From an uncultured Prevotellaceae bacterium (GTDB lineage Bacteria; Bacteroidota; Bacteroidia; Bacteroidales; Bacteroidaceae), in contig CALFJA010000066.1 of NCBI GenBank assembly GCA_937877605.1, positions 1 to 61,395 on the forward strand: 61,395 bases of DNA, read 5' to 3'. Shown one piece after another: positions 31,811-40,306 of this stretch (the stretch's first letter is position 1; each line of letters begins with the position of its first letter). Below the pieces are notes generated by a model. It worked only from the letters and a program-made list of their open reading frames with translations. It was not told the origin of the DNA and did no database searches. A program made the position numbers and the translations under genes.

Positions 31811-34427
31811 GACACATCTATACATCGTAGCACTTTTGCTCTGTCTCTGCACTGCAGCAAGGGCGCAGATCGTGGGCACCGTCACCGATGCGGAGACGGG
31901 CGACACCATCCTCTATCCCAGCGTGAAGTACAAAAGTCCCCGCGTGGCCGTCAGCGGCAATGCGAAGGGACACTATTCCGTGCCACGCCATGTGGGCAGT
32001 CAACTCACCTTCAGTGCCATCGGCTACAAGCCGAAGACCATCACCGTGAAGGCTTCCACGCCGAAGGTGCTGAACATCAAGCTCCGCGAGGACACCAAGA
32101 TGCTCAAGGAGGTGGAAGTCAAGGGCAAACGGGGTAAATACAAGCGCAAGGAAAATCCCGCCGTGGCGTTGATGAAGCGGGTGATTGCCGCCAAGAAGCA
32201 GACCAAGCTTACCAACCACGACTTCTACCGCTTCGACAAGTATCAGAAACTCACCCTGCTGATGAACGACATCCGTCCGCAGGACATCGACAGCGGGTTC
32301 TTCAAGAACAAGCCTTTGCTGGTGTCGCAGATAGAGCGCAGCCCGGTGAACAACAAACTCGTCTTCCCCATCTCCGTCGACGAGACCGTTTCGGAGTGTG
32401 TCTACCGAAAGGAACCAAAGACCGAGAAGACCATCATCAAGGGGCAGCGGAGTACGGGACTGAACAACCTTTTCCAGATTGGCGACATTCTCTCGGTGGG
32501 ACTGAAGGATGTCTTTGCCGATGTGGACATCTACGACGACCAGATACGACTGCTCCAGTACCGCTTCCTCAGCCCGATAGCCAACTCGGCACCCTCGTTC
32601 TACCGCTACTACATCGAGGACACCGTCTATGTGGACAACGACCTCTGCTACCACCTGCAGTACCTGCCCAACAACCAGCAGGACTTCGGTTTCCGCGGCG
32701 AACTCTATGTCATTGCCGACAGCACCCTCCATGTGAAGCGCTGCACCCTGACCATCCCGCGGCGCAGCGATGTCAACTTCGTGGAGAACCTGCAGGTGAA
32801 GCAGGAATACACCCAGTTGGACGACGGTGAGTGGGTGCTCTCCGTTGATGACATGGTTGTCGAGATGGCCATCACCGACTTCCTGTCGAAGGCCATGGTG
32901 GTGCGCAGTACGCGCATGAGCGGCTATTCCTTCGACGAGGTACCCGACAAGATGTTCCGCGGAAAGGGACCGCTGCGCTATGAGCGCGACGCCCTGGTGA
33001 AGACCAACGACTACTGGGCCGACCACCGGAAGGTGCCCTTGACGAAGAGCGAAGCCGGCATGGGCGACTTCCTGAAGAAACTGCGTGAGCAGAAAGGGTT
33101 CAAGTGGGTCATGGTGTTTGTTAAGGCTTTCGTCGAGAACTTCATCGAGACGGGCGACGCCAACCATCCCAGCAAGGTGGACATAGGGCCGGTGAACACC
33201 ATGGTTTCCACCAACTTCATCGACGGACTGCGTACTCGCTTCAGCGCACGCACCACGGCCAACCTCTCGGCACACCTCTTCCTCTCCGGCTATGTGGCCC
33301 GTGGGTGGAACAGCAAGAAGAACTATTATCGTGGGGAGGTCACCTGGTCGTTCAACCATAAGCAGTGGATGCCACTGGAATACCCCAAGCGCACACTCTC
33401 GTTCTCGTCGTCCTACGATGTCATGGCACCCACCGACAAGTTCCTTCCCACCGACAAGGACAATGTATTCACCGTGCTGAAGTGGACAAAGGTGGACAAG
33501 ATGATGTTCTACAACCGCCAGTTGCTGGCCTTCGAATGGGAGGAGCGCAACGGCTTCCGCACCATGATGAGCCTGCGCACCGAGGAGAACGAGGCGGCGG
33601 GCGCACTTTACTACACGAGACTTTCCGAACTGGGCAACACCTTCGAGGAACAGCAGGCCCGGCTGGAACAACTCAACCTCCAGCGCTCGGCACTCGACTA
33701 CAAGAGCCAACTGCACAACGGGAAGATGCGCAACACCGAACTGCATGCCGAGTTCGAGTACGCTCCGGGACGCACCTATGTAAACTCCAAGCAGAAGCGC
33801 AAGGCCGTCAACAACGACGCACCGTCGTTCATGATTGGCCACACCATGGGAGTGAAAGGATTCCTGGGCGGACAGTACAACTACAACCTCACGGAAATAA
33901 ACATCTACAACCGTCTGTGGCTGCATTCGTGGGGGAACATCGACACCCAGTTGAATGCCGGCGCACAGTGGAACCGCGTGCCCTATCCGTTGCTCATAAT
34001 GCCCAAGGCAAACCTCTCCTTCATCGTCGAAGAGCAGATGTTCAACCTCATTAACGGCATGGAGTTCCTCAACGACCGCTACGCCAGTCTCGATGTTACC
34101 TGGGACCTGAACGGCAAACTCTTCAACCGCATACCGCTGTTCCACCGCCTGAAGTGGCGCGAGGTGCTCGGAGTGAAGTGCCTCTGGGGAGACCTCACCG
34201 ACAAGAACAATCCGTACCTGCCGGCCAATGCAGGCTCTTCCATGCTGATGGCCTTCCCCGAGGGCTCGTATGTCATGGATCCGCACAAGCCTTATGTAGA
34301 AGTGGTGGCCGGCGTGCACAACATCTTCAAAATGTTCCATGTGCAGTATGTCCGCCGGTTGACCTACAACAGCCTGCCCACGGCCCACAAGAACGGCATC
34401 CGTGTCATGATGAGGATAAGTTTCTAA
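31803..34427 (+). CDS. DUF5686 outer membrane protein with carboxypeptidase-regulatory-like domain
   Basis: 874 residues. Signal peptide to about residue 22 (cleavage after ARA-Q), a carboxypeptidase-regulatory-like beta domain (IVGTVTDAETGDTILYPSV, residues 23-105), then DUF5686, whose late part has alternating-strand character and ends RVMMRISF, a terminal Phe typical of outer-membrane barrels. It overlaps the CDP-alcohol/HAD gene by 8 bp, so it is translationally coupled to it. Its role is unknown. Coupling hints that it handles or depends on the product of that operon. Confidence 0.82.
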   Translation: MNRTHLYIVALLLCLCTAARAQIVGTVTDAETGDTILYPSVKYKSPRVAVSGNAKGHYSVPRHVGSQLTFSAIGYKPKTITVKASTPKVLNIKLREDTKMLKEVEVKGKRGKYKRKENPAVALMKRVIAAKKQTKLTNHDFYRFDKYQKLTLLMNDIRPQDIDSGFFKNKPLLVSQIERSPVNNKLVFPISVDETVSECVYRKEPKTEKTIIKGQRSTGLNNLFQIGDILSVGLKDVFADVDIYDDQIRLLQYRFLSPIANSAPSFYRYYIEDTVYVDNDLCYHLQYLPNNQQDFGFRGELYVIADSTLHVKRCTLTIPRRSDVNFVENLQVKQEYTQLDDGEWVLSVDDMVVEMAITDFLSKAMVVRSTRMSGYSFDEVPDKMFRGKGPLRYERDALVKTNDYWADHRKVPLTKSEAGMGDFLKKLREQKGFKWVMVFVKAFVENFIETGDANHPSKVDIGPVNTMVSTNFIDGLRTRFSARTTANLSAHLFLSGYVARGWNSKKNYYRGEVTWSFNHKQWMPLEYPKRTLSFSSSYDVMAPTDKFLPTDKDNVFTVLKWTKVDKMMFYNRQLLAFEWEERNGFRTMMSLRTEENEAAGALYYTRLSELGNTFEEQQARLEQLNLQRSALDYKSQLHNGKMRNTELHAEFEYAPGRTYVNSKQKRKAVNNDAPSFMIGHTMGVKGFLGGQYNYNLTEINIYNRLWLHSWGNIDTQLNAGAQWNRVPYPLLIMPKANLSFIVEEQMFNLINGMEFLNDRYASLDVTWDLNGKLFNRIPLFHRLKWREVLGVKCLWGDLTDKNNPYLPANAGSSMLMAFPEGSYVMDPHKPYVEVVAGVHNIFKMFHVQYVRRLTYNSLPTAHKNGIRVMMRISF

Positions 34428-34446
34428 GCCGCGGAGACAATCCTCC

Positions 34447-34494
34447 CCCCCTCTTATCTTAAAGGCGGGGTATAGTTTCCTCCCCATTGGGGAG
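34447..34494. repeat. CCTCTT-type element, copy 3 (inverted), plus CCTCCCC hairpin
   Basis: CCCTCTTATCTTAAAGGCGGGG is close to the reverse complement of copies 1 and 2. A separate 7-bp hairpin, CCTCCCC-att-GGGGAGG (34478-34494), follows and could end transcription of the DUF5686 operon. It marks the left flank of the restriction-modification island. Confidence 0.5.
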
Positions 34495-34538
34495 GGCAGG
34501 AGGAGTGTCTGCTTGTCATGCTTTTATTCTTATAGATC

Positions 34539-36293
34539 CTACATAGCTAGGATTGCCCTTAAGTTAGTATCTGTGAACGTTTGCCAAATCATCAGTTTGA
34601 TGGGCTTATAATCATTGAATAGCTGTTTGACAAATTTTATCTCAAGCACTAAGCGGAAGTCGTTCTCATCTGCCGTTTCAACGAATTCATGTTTGGTGCC
34701 TACACGAGCCACCTCAATCTGATAGAGGTCACGAATGCCTTTCCCCTTGGTGTATGGCATGAAATAGTAAAGTTTATTGAGCTTCACTGTCGAAGGGAAC
34801 TTTTTGCCAGTAAAGTATGCTTTCGCCCTTTGATTAGTGTAAGGTTCGATATACTTATTTGGCACAAGGCTTATCAAAACATTCTTTGAATCATCGAGTT
34901 TGCCGTTGTTGATATTCCTCTTGCGAGAGAGGGGATTACTGATGATTTTGACATCCTTAGGAAATTGTTTGTGCATGTCAAACATGTCAACAGCAAAAAG
35001 CTGTGGTGGCAACATACTAAAACCAGCCTTGTCAGCTTCTTCGTATCGGCTCTCATCAGGATGTTGTGCATCAATTTCATTGAACAGACGTATTAATGAA
35101 CGACCGATGGCATACGCAAGATTAACAGGAACGGCATTGCCAATCTGCCTATATTGGTCTGCTGTGTTTCCTTCAAACTTCCAATAGTCTGGGAAGGTTT
35201 GGATACGTGCATACTCGCGAACTGTTAAAGGACGAGTCTCTGTCGGGTGACAACGTTCTGTCTGTTTCTGGGCAGGAGCACAAGTCAAAGTAAGTGAAGG
35301 TTCATCCATTGACAGGCGTCGAGCCATACCTGTCTTACCACCTCCTAAATAGAAACTGCCACCCATGTATTCTCTTTGCTCTTCAATAGGCAGATCGCGC
35401 CAATCGCCACCTTCTGGAACCATTGCCATCACGCGGGCTTTCTTGGCTGGGTAGGTTTGTCCTTCTGATTTAGGAACATCATTCTCGAAAAGTTCACCAC
35501 TGAAAAATGCATCTCGTAGAGTCATTACACGGCGATATGGGTCGGGCCACTTGAAACGGAAGCCTTGTTTGTATATGTCATTTCGGATGGCTACAAGGAT
35601 TAGTCGTTCACGTTTCTGTGGAACCTGATACATGATGGCTTTCATCACGCGAGGCTCAACCAAAGTATACCCCAGTTCCATGATGGCATTACGAATCACA
35701 TCCAATGTCCTGCCATTTTCGTGTGACAGCAACCCTTTCACATTCTCACCCATGAACACTTTGGGCTGTATCTCTTTTACGGCACGAGCCAATTCAAAGA
35801 ATAGTGTACCGCGAGTGTCGTTCAATCCTCCTTTCTTGCCAGCATATGAAAATGCCTGGCACGGGAAACCGCCAGAAAGAAAGTCCACTTTATCACGAAG
35901 CGGAGTAAAATCCACCTGATGGATATCGCCTTCCAACACATTCCATTCTGGGTGATTTCTGCGAAGCGTTTGACAAGCCATAGAATCCATCTCGTTCAAC
36001 AGCACATGGCGGAAGCCTGCCAAATGCAGACCAAGCGCCAAGCCTCCGGCACCTGCAAAAAGTTCTACGGAAGTATAGTCACGCAATGGAGCAACATGGA
36101 ATTCATCATCCCAGTTGGTCTCAAGCATCATTCTGACAGGCTCTACATCTGTAAGTTCCTCCATATAGAAGCCTTCCATCCCCTTCTCGTTCTTGTGATA
36201 TGGGTAAGTGCCGCTTTTACCCCACTTCTGGGCAGTAGCAAGTGAAGTTCCTGTGAGGTCGGCTAAATTAGTCGCAGATAGAAATGTTGGCAT
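34539..36293 (-). CDS. type II DNA (cytosine-5)-methyltransferase with N-terminal HTH
   Basis: 584 residues. Core motifs in order: I FAGAGGLALG (near 77), IV GGFPCQAFS with the catalytic Cys (near 145), VI ENVKGL, VIII QVPQKRERLILVAIR, a target-recognition stretch, and X YRQIGNAVPVNLA. It methylates C5 of cytosine in the cognate site. Residues 1-50 (LSATNLADLTGTSLATAQKW, then GTYPYHKN) read like an excisionase/MerR-type winged HTH, and residues about 430-584 are an extra C-terminal domain I do not recognise. It is the second gene of a two-gene operon, 3 nt after the endonuclease. G+C is lower than the flanks. Confidence 0.93.
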   Translation of the reverse strand: MPTFLSATNLADLTGTSLATAQKWGKSGTYPYHKNEKGMEGFYMEELTDVEPVRMMLETNWDDEFHVAPLRDYTSVELFAGAGGLALGLHLAGFRHVLLNEMDSMACQTLRRNHPEWNVLEGDIHQVDFTPLRDKVDFLSGGFPCQAFSYAGKKGGLNDTRGTLFFELARAVKEIQPKVFMGENVKGLLSHENGRTLDVIRNAIMELGYTLVEPRVMKAIMYQVPQKRERLILVAIRNDIYKQGFRFKWPDPYRRVMTLRDAFFSGELFENDVPKSEGQTYPAKKARVMAMVPEGGDWRDLPIEEQREYMGGSFYLGGGKTGMARRLSMDEPSLTLTCAPAQKQTERCHPTETRPLTVREYARIQTFPDYWKFEGNTADQYRQIGNAVPVNLAYAIGRSLIRLFNEIDAQHPDESRYEEADKAGFSMLPPQLFAVDMFDMHKQFPKDVKIISNPLSRKRNINNGKLDDSKNVLISLVPNKYIEPYTNQRAKAYFTGKKFPSTVKLNKLYYFMPYTKGKGIRDLYQIEVARVGTKHEFVETADENDFRLVLEIKFVKQLFNDYKPIKLMIWQTFTDTNLRAILAM

Positions 36294-36296
36294 TGT

Positions 36297-37013
36297 TTAA
36301 AAACCTCCTCTTTCTCTTATTTCTTTTGCAATTTCGCTAACCTTTTTCGTGATAAGTTGACTACCATCAATATTGTCTTCCTCCACTACTTCTCCAAAAG
36401 CTTTGGCAAGTCTGTGATAGAACAAATTATCTCCAGTCAGATGCTCCCAGAATACAGAACCGCAATAAACGGGATATGTTGTGGCTATAGTCTTATAATT
36501 GGCTGACAATTTCTTGGGCGAGCCATAAAGGACTCCAACCACCAAATCATCATCGGAGATATAGAGCTTGTTAGTACGGGCTATTCCCTTAAACTGCTTG
36601 AAATGAGCAAAAATTGTGTCTACATCATCGTGGTTGATGGTCTGTGGCCCAGCCTTACATTGGCAATACTTCTTTCTACCATCAAATGCGTCTTCAAACT
36701 CAATATCAATTCCAGGGATTGCAGAACCGTTACTAACGATAGATTGGATTTCTGTAATGAACGATTGAAGACTTGTTCCAAAGGTCGTGTTGATGCTTGT
36801 ACCAAGCACTCTTGGATAGATTAGCGCTTTAGCTAGGGATTCAGGTTCAGTATTTCCACAGAGAAAAGCAGCCAGATAGTTTATCAAGAAGAGATTTACA
36901 TTGAAATCTTTCAACTGTAGATCATCCAGGTTTTTCAGGTGAGCAGGTATAATAATCTCGCGAAAGAAATCCTTTCCGCTCTCAATTATTTGTTGTTTTA
37001 CTGTTTCTTTCAT
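36297..37013 (-). CDS. Eco47II/Sau96I-family type II restriction endonuclease
   Basis: 238 residues. The region IPGIDIEFEDAFDGRKKYCQCKAG (residues about 105-128) supplies an acidic-x-CxxK catalytic core of PD-(D/E)xK type. N-terminal NLFLINYLAAFLCGNTEPESLAK and YPRVLGTSINTTFG agree with the RE_Eco47II family as I remember it. Members cut GGNCC, so that site is predicted but not proven. It lies directly before the methyltransferase, so the nuclease is translated first. The frame is intact. Confidence 0.82.
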   Translation of the reverse strand: MKETVKQQIIESGKDFFREIIIPAHLKNLDDLQLKDFNVNLFLINYLAAFLCGNTEPESLAKALIYPRVLGTSINTTFGTSLQSFITEIQSIVSNGSAIPGIDIEFEDAFDGRKKYCQCKAGPQTINHDDVDTIFAHFKQFKGIARTNKLYISDDDLVVGVLYGSPKKLSANYKTIATTYPVYCGSVFWEHLTGDNLFYHRLAKAFGEVVEEDNIDGSQLITKKVSEIAKEIRERGGF

Positions 37014-37048
37014 ATCGCATTTTATTATTTATGTACAGATTGCATGGG

Positions 37049-37056
37049 CGAAGTTA
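37049..37056 (-). promoter_or_regulatory. weak promoter box (TAACTTCG) of the restriction-modification operon
   Basis: TAACTTCG on the - strand, 35 nt before the endonuclease ATG. No TTTG lies at the expected spacing, so the assignment is tentative. The methyltransferase HTH could act here. Confidence 0.35.
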
Positions 37057-37222
37057 ATTAAAATTATTCAAAGAATAGTTGTTTTTGTGTATCAAATGAG
37101 ATGAAAAACGCGTTTTTTCCTTAAAATGCCACCTTTACCTTTCTTATACTATTGTCTTGCAATCTTCAAATCCCAATATCGGTAAATTCCCGTTATTTTC
37201 CGACAGCGAAACAGTCGTTTTC

Positions 37223-37298
37223 CAAACGGGGCCCAAACGCAATGCGATTGGGCCCCGTTTGCTTTCCGTTTTGGGCTCAAACGCCCTCCGTTTGAGCC
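37223..37298. repeat. paired-hairpin intergenic element (CAAACG-CGTTTG family), copy 3
   Basis: First hairpin: CAAACGGGGCCCAA (37223-37236) pairs perfectly with TTGGGCCCCGTTTG (37248-37261). Second hairpin: GGCTCAAACG-ccctc-CGTTTGAGCC (37274-37298), perfect 10 bp. It is the main content of the 435-bp gap 37014-37448, which otherwise holds the restriction-modification promoter and a GGTGGAATGTGGAAGG-like purine repeat (37340-37390). Confidence 0.8.
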
Positions 37299-37448
37299 TA
37301 AAATACAACGCGTTGGTAATCAAAGAGTTGTGGGCGTAGATTTGTAATGTGGAAGGGGGGAGGTGGAATGTGGAAGGAGAAATGTGGAAAACTGCGCCCC
37401 GTCGGGAGCAGGGTATGCAGTCCTTGCCTCAAGGGAGGAGATGTTCTT

Positions 37449-38096
37449 TCATTCTTTCACTGTTTCCTTTCCTCTCTCTTCGTCTTCGAACAGGATTTCC
37501 ATCTGCTGGAAGCCCATGGCGCGGAACAGTTGTTCCATCTGCTGTCGGGCATTGGCGCGGGCTTCGTCCAGGTTCTTCCGGGTCAGGCAGCGTGCCAGCA
37601 TCTGCTGTTCGGCCTTCTGGTAGAGGTGTTCGCGGTCGCGGTGCGACCATTTCCCTTCCTCGTAGAAGGAGCGCGTGCGTGCCTCGTCAATGAAGTGGGC
37701 GTCCAGGAGTTTCACTTCGGGGAGGCGTGCGACGAGGGTATCGCCGCGGACGGTGGCCCAGCCGTGCTTCAGTTCGTGCATGTTCAGGCCGATGCGGAGC
37801 TTGCCGTAGTAGATGCGCACCAGTTTGTCGTCGCTCAGGAAGCCGTAGCGGACGGTGTCGACCAGTTCCTCGTCGGTGATGGAGAGGAACTCCCACTCGC
37901 CGATGTCCTCCACCGATTTTATCTGCGTGGGGGTGAGCCGCAGTTCCTCGCGCTCGCCCACATCGATGTAGGTGCTGTTCTGCACCCACCAGATGAGCGC
38001 CACGATGGCAATTCCTGCCGCCACGAGGGCGACGAGTTGGCCTTTCGACAGCAGGGAGAGCAGTTCGGAAAGGGTGTTATGCTTGTTCTTCTTCAT
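37449..38096 (-). CDS. DUF4230 domain membrane-anchored protein
   Basis: 215 residues. One membrane segment near residues 20-38 (LVALVAAGIAIVALIWWV), then a DUF4230 domain: REELRLTPTQIKSVEDIGEWEFLSI, LVRIYYGKLRIGLNM, LPEVKLLDAHFIDEARTRSFYEEG. DUF4230 proteins are anchored extracytoplasmic proteins without assigned activity. It follows another DUF4230 gene with a 4-bp overlap, so the two are made together and may form a hetero-oligomer. The C-terminus is rich in charged residues. Confidence 0.82.
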   Translation of the reverse strand: MKKNKHNTLSELLSLLSKGQLVALVAAGIAIVALIWWVQNSTYIDVGEREELRLTPTQIKSVEDIGEWEFLSITDEELVDTVRYGFLSDDKLVRIYYGKLRIGLNMHELKHGWATVRGDTLVARLPEVKLLDAHFIDEARTRSFYEEGKWSHRDREHLYQKAEQQMLARCLTRKNLDEARANARQQMEQLFRAMGFQQMEILFEDEERGKETVKE

Positions 38097-38800
38097 TTCT
38101 TCTTGCGTGTTTTCTTGGTTTTCTTCGGGGTATCGACGGTGCGTTCCACCATTTTCGTGACATCGTTGCGGTCGAGGTCCTTGCGGAAGGTGATGGTGAT
38201 GTCCTCCTGCCGGTAGCCGAGTTGTTCAATCATGGGCACCAGCGTCCTGGCGGCACTGGCCTGCGCCATCTCCACGATGCCCATTTCGGGCAGTTCTTCG
38301 ACGATGGCCTGGCGGACTTTCAGTTCGTAGGAGGTGAGTTCCTCGTCGCGGAACCGCCGCCGGAGGAAGGGCACATACGACTTGATTTCCTCGTGGTTGA
38401 TTTTCGTGATGGGCTCCGCTATCTTCGGGTCGGGCAGCACAATCTCAATCTTCTTGCCCTCGATGTTGACATTGTCGGCCGAGAAGTTGCCGAAATCGAT
38501 GTACGCCCTGACGGTGGCATCGATGGGGATGGCCACCTTGCGGGTGCCGAGCGGCAGGTCAACATCGAAGTCCTTGCTCAGGATGGAGCCGTTGAGGCTC
38601 TTCGTGTCGTTGTGCAGCACGATTTTGTGGAGGTGCAGTTCGGTGGTGTAGAGGCGCGAGCACTGCTTTATCTGCATGACGAGCAGCGGCAGCGTGTCGG
38701 TCTCTTTCTTCTTTTCCGCAGCCTTGCGGTCGCCGCAAGCGGTGAAGCACCATGCCAGCAGGAGCAGTGTGCAAAGGAGTTGGAGTCTCTTCATGGTCAT
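38093..38800 (-). CDS. DUF4230 domain lipoprotein
   Basis: 235 residues. Lipoprotein signal with lipobox-like AWCFTAC (Cys near residue 22). The domain carries CSRLYTTELHLHKIVLHND and VAIPIDATVRAYIDFGNFSADNV, the DUF4230 pattern, and the tail is very basic (TPKKTKKTRKKK). It overlaps both the hydrolase gene upstream and the second DUF4230 gene downstream by 4 bp. Start at 38800 or, equally, the ATG two codons later. Confidence 0.82.
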   Translation of the reverse strand: MTMKRLQLLCTLLLLAWCFTACGDRKAAEKKKETDTLPLLVMQIKQCSRLYTTELHLHKIVLHNDTKSLNGSILSKDFDVDLPLGTRKVAIPIDATVRAYIDFGNFSADNVNIEGKKIEIVLPDPKIAEPITKINHEEIKSYVPFLRRRFRDEELTSYELKVRQAIVEELPEMGIVEMAQASAARTLVPMIEQLGYRQEDITITFRKDLDRNDVTKMVERTVDTPKKTKKTRKKK

Positions 38801-40059
38801 TGTCTTAGGGAAAGTATCCAGGCGGCGATGTCTTCCAGTACTTCGGGCGCCAGGGTTTCTTCCGTTTGTCGGTATTCAGTGGGCAGGCCGGTGGAGCAGT
38901 GCTGGAACAGATGATTCAGCCCCTCGCAGGCCTTTACCTTGGTAAGTGTGTTCTTGGGAAGGTTCTTCTCGATGGCCGCCAGGTTGAGGTCGGCGATGAC
39001 CTGGCAGTCGCTGGTGCCGTTCAGGGCCAGCACGGGACAGTGGATGCGGCGCAGGTGGTCGGCGGGATCGTAGTCGATGAACCAGTCGAGCCATGCACTG
39101 TGCTGGGCTTTTGCCTGCTCGCGGTAGCCCTCGACGGTCTGCACGGGCTGCGCACCGCTGAGTTCAAGGATGCGGTTCACCTGTGCCGTGAGTGCCACAT
39201 CGCCCTTCTCGCCCATGCCGGCCAGGGAAACGACGAAGTCGACAAGCCCCTCCGCGCCTGCCATGAAGGCGATGTTGCCACCCTCGCTGTGCCCGAGCAT
39301 GCCGACACGGCGGAACCTTTCGGTGTCTTTCAGGTAGGAGATGGCCGCCTTTGCGTCGGCAAAGAAGTCGAGGGTGGTAGCGTTCTGGAGGTCGCCTCCC
39401 TTGGATTCGCCGAATGCGCGGTCGTCATACCGCAGCGTGGCGATGCCCTTCCGTGCCAGGAAGTCGGCGAGGACGAGGAACGGCTTGTGTCCGAACACCT
39501 CCTCGTCGCGGTTCTGCTGGCCACTGCCCGTGACGAGCACGACCACCGGACAGGTGGCTTTCTGCTGCGGGGTGAACCCCACCGGCAGTGTCAGCGTGCC
39601 TGCCAGCGTGGCACCTGCCGAGGTGTTCTGGAAGGTGGCGGACTTGGTTGAGTAGGGGTAGGGCGGCAGCGGTTCCTGCGGACGGCGAAGCTGTTCCGCC
39701 TCGCGGCTGAGGGTGATGGGCAGGCTGGTCCCCATCTGGGTGAAGGTGCCGCTCATCTGCTTGCCGTCGTAGCGCGCCCGGAGAGAAGCCACCAGGCTCT
39801 TCACCTCCACGGCGATGGAATCGGCCGAGAGAAAGGCCACCGTTGCCGGAATGCCCTTGGCTCCCTGGTCGGGACTGTCGAGGGTGCACTTCCAATGACC
39901 GGCCTCCGCTTCGGCAATGTTCACCACGAGGGTGAGTTCGACGGGACCCACGCGCAGCTTGCCGTTCCAGGCTCCCGCAATGCGTGCGGGGTCGACCGGC
40001 CCGGCATGCAAGGCGGTGACGAGGACGAGAAAAAAGGAAAACAGGGCAGATTTCTTCAT
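38797..40059 (-). CDS. secreted alpha/beta hydrolase (serine hydrolase)
   Basis: 420 residues. Signal peptide MKKSALFSFFLVLVTALHA, a beta-rich N-terminal domain (AGAWNGKLRVGPVELTLVVNI), then an alpha/beta-hydrolase fold with oxyanion region VLVTGSGQQNRDEE, nucleophile elbow GHSEGG, Asp in NGTSDCQV and His in GLNHLFQ. It resembles the large family of periplasmic esterases or acylaminoacyl-peptidase-like hydrolases found in Bacteroidota. The substrate is unknown. The frame runs upstream to 40434, but the promoter at 40148-40178 and the signal peptide support 40059. It is the first gene of an operon with two DUF4230 genes. Confidence 0.85.
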   Translation of the reverse strand: MKKSALFSFFLVLVTALHAGPVDPARIAGAWNGKLRVGPVELTLVVNIAEAEAGHWKCTLDSPDQGAKGIPATVAFLSADSIAVEVKSLVASLRARYDGKQMSGTFTQMGTSLPITLSREAEQLRRPQEPLPPYPYSTKSATFQNTSAGATLAGTLTLPVGFTPQQKATCPVVVLVTGSGQQNRDEEVFGHKPFLVLADFLARKGIATLRYDDRAFGESKGGDLQNATTLDFFADAKAAISYLKDTERFRRVGMLGHSEGGNIAFMAGAEGLVDFVVSLAGMGEKGDVALTAQVNRILELSGAQPVQTVEGYREQAKAQHSAWLDWFIDYDPADHLRRIHCPVLALNGTSDCQVIADLNLAAIEKNLPKNTLTKVKACEGLNHLFQHCSTGLPTEYRQTEETLAPEVLEDIAAWILSLRQ

Positions 40060-40147
40060 GGGCGGTATGGCTTCTGCAGGTTGATTGACGGGTGTATTGC
40101 CAGCGTCAGGTGCCCGCATGGAGCGGAGCAAGTGTGCATAGACGATG

Positions 40148-40178
40148 CGAAGATAAGTAATTTTTGTTATTCTGCAAA
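40148..40178 (-). promoter_or_regulatory. promoter of the hydrolase-DUF4230 operon (TTTG-N19-TATCTTCG)
   Basis: On the - strand TTTG (40178-40175), 19 nt, TATCTTCG (40155-40148). It is the mirror of an identically built promoter at 40246-40276. Confidence 0.65.
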
Positions 40179-40245
40179 ATTGTTTGCCGCCAACGCTTCG
40201 TGCCGCTGCCGTGAGGCTATTCTGCGGTCTTTTTGCGCTTCGGGT

Positions 40246-40276
40246 TTTGTTGGTTGGGAGAAAATGCTTATCTTCG
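40246..40276 (+). promoter_or_regulatory. promoter of the DUF4738 gene (TTTG-N19-TATCTTCG)
   Basis: TTTG (40246-40249), 19 nt, TATCTTCG (40269-40276), 30 nt before the ATG at 40307. The -7 octamer and spacing are the same as in the divergent promoter 40148-40178. Confidence 0.65.
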
Positions 40277-40306
40277 CCGCAGAAGCTAATGACTAAAGAC
40301 CTGAAT

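Noticed and set aside
31818..34487. 889-residue open frame antisense to the DUF5686 gene
   Set aside because: It mirrors a G+C-rich coding frame whose codon choice leaves few antisense stops. The + strand product has a signal peptide and family motifs; the antisense one has none.
34539..37013. Part of a larger defence island or prophage
   Set aside because: Only the two restriction-modification genes are present. Neighbours on both sides are ordinary envelope genes; no integrase, phage or other defence genes are seen.
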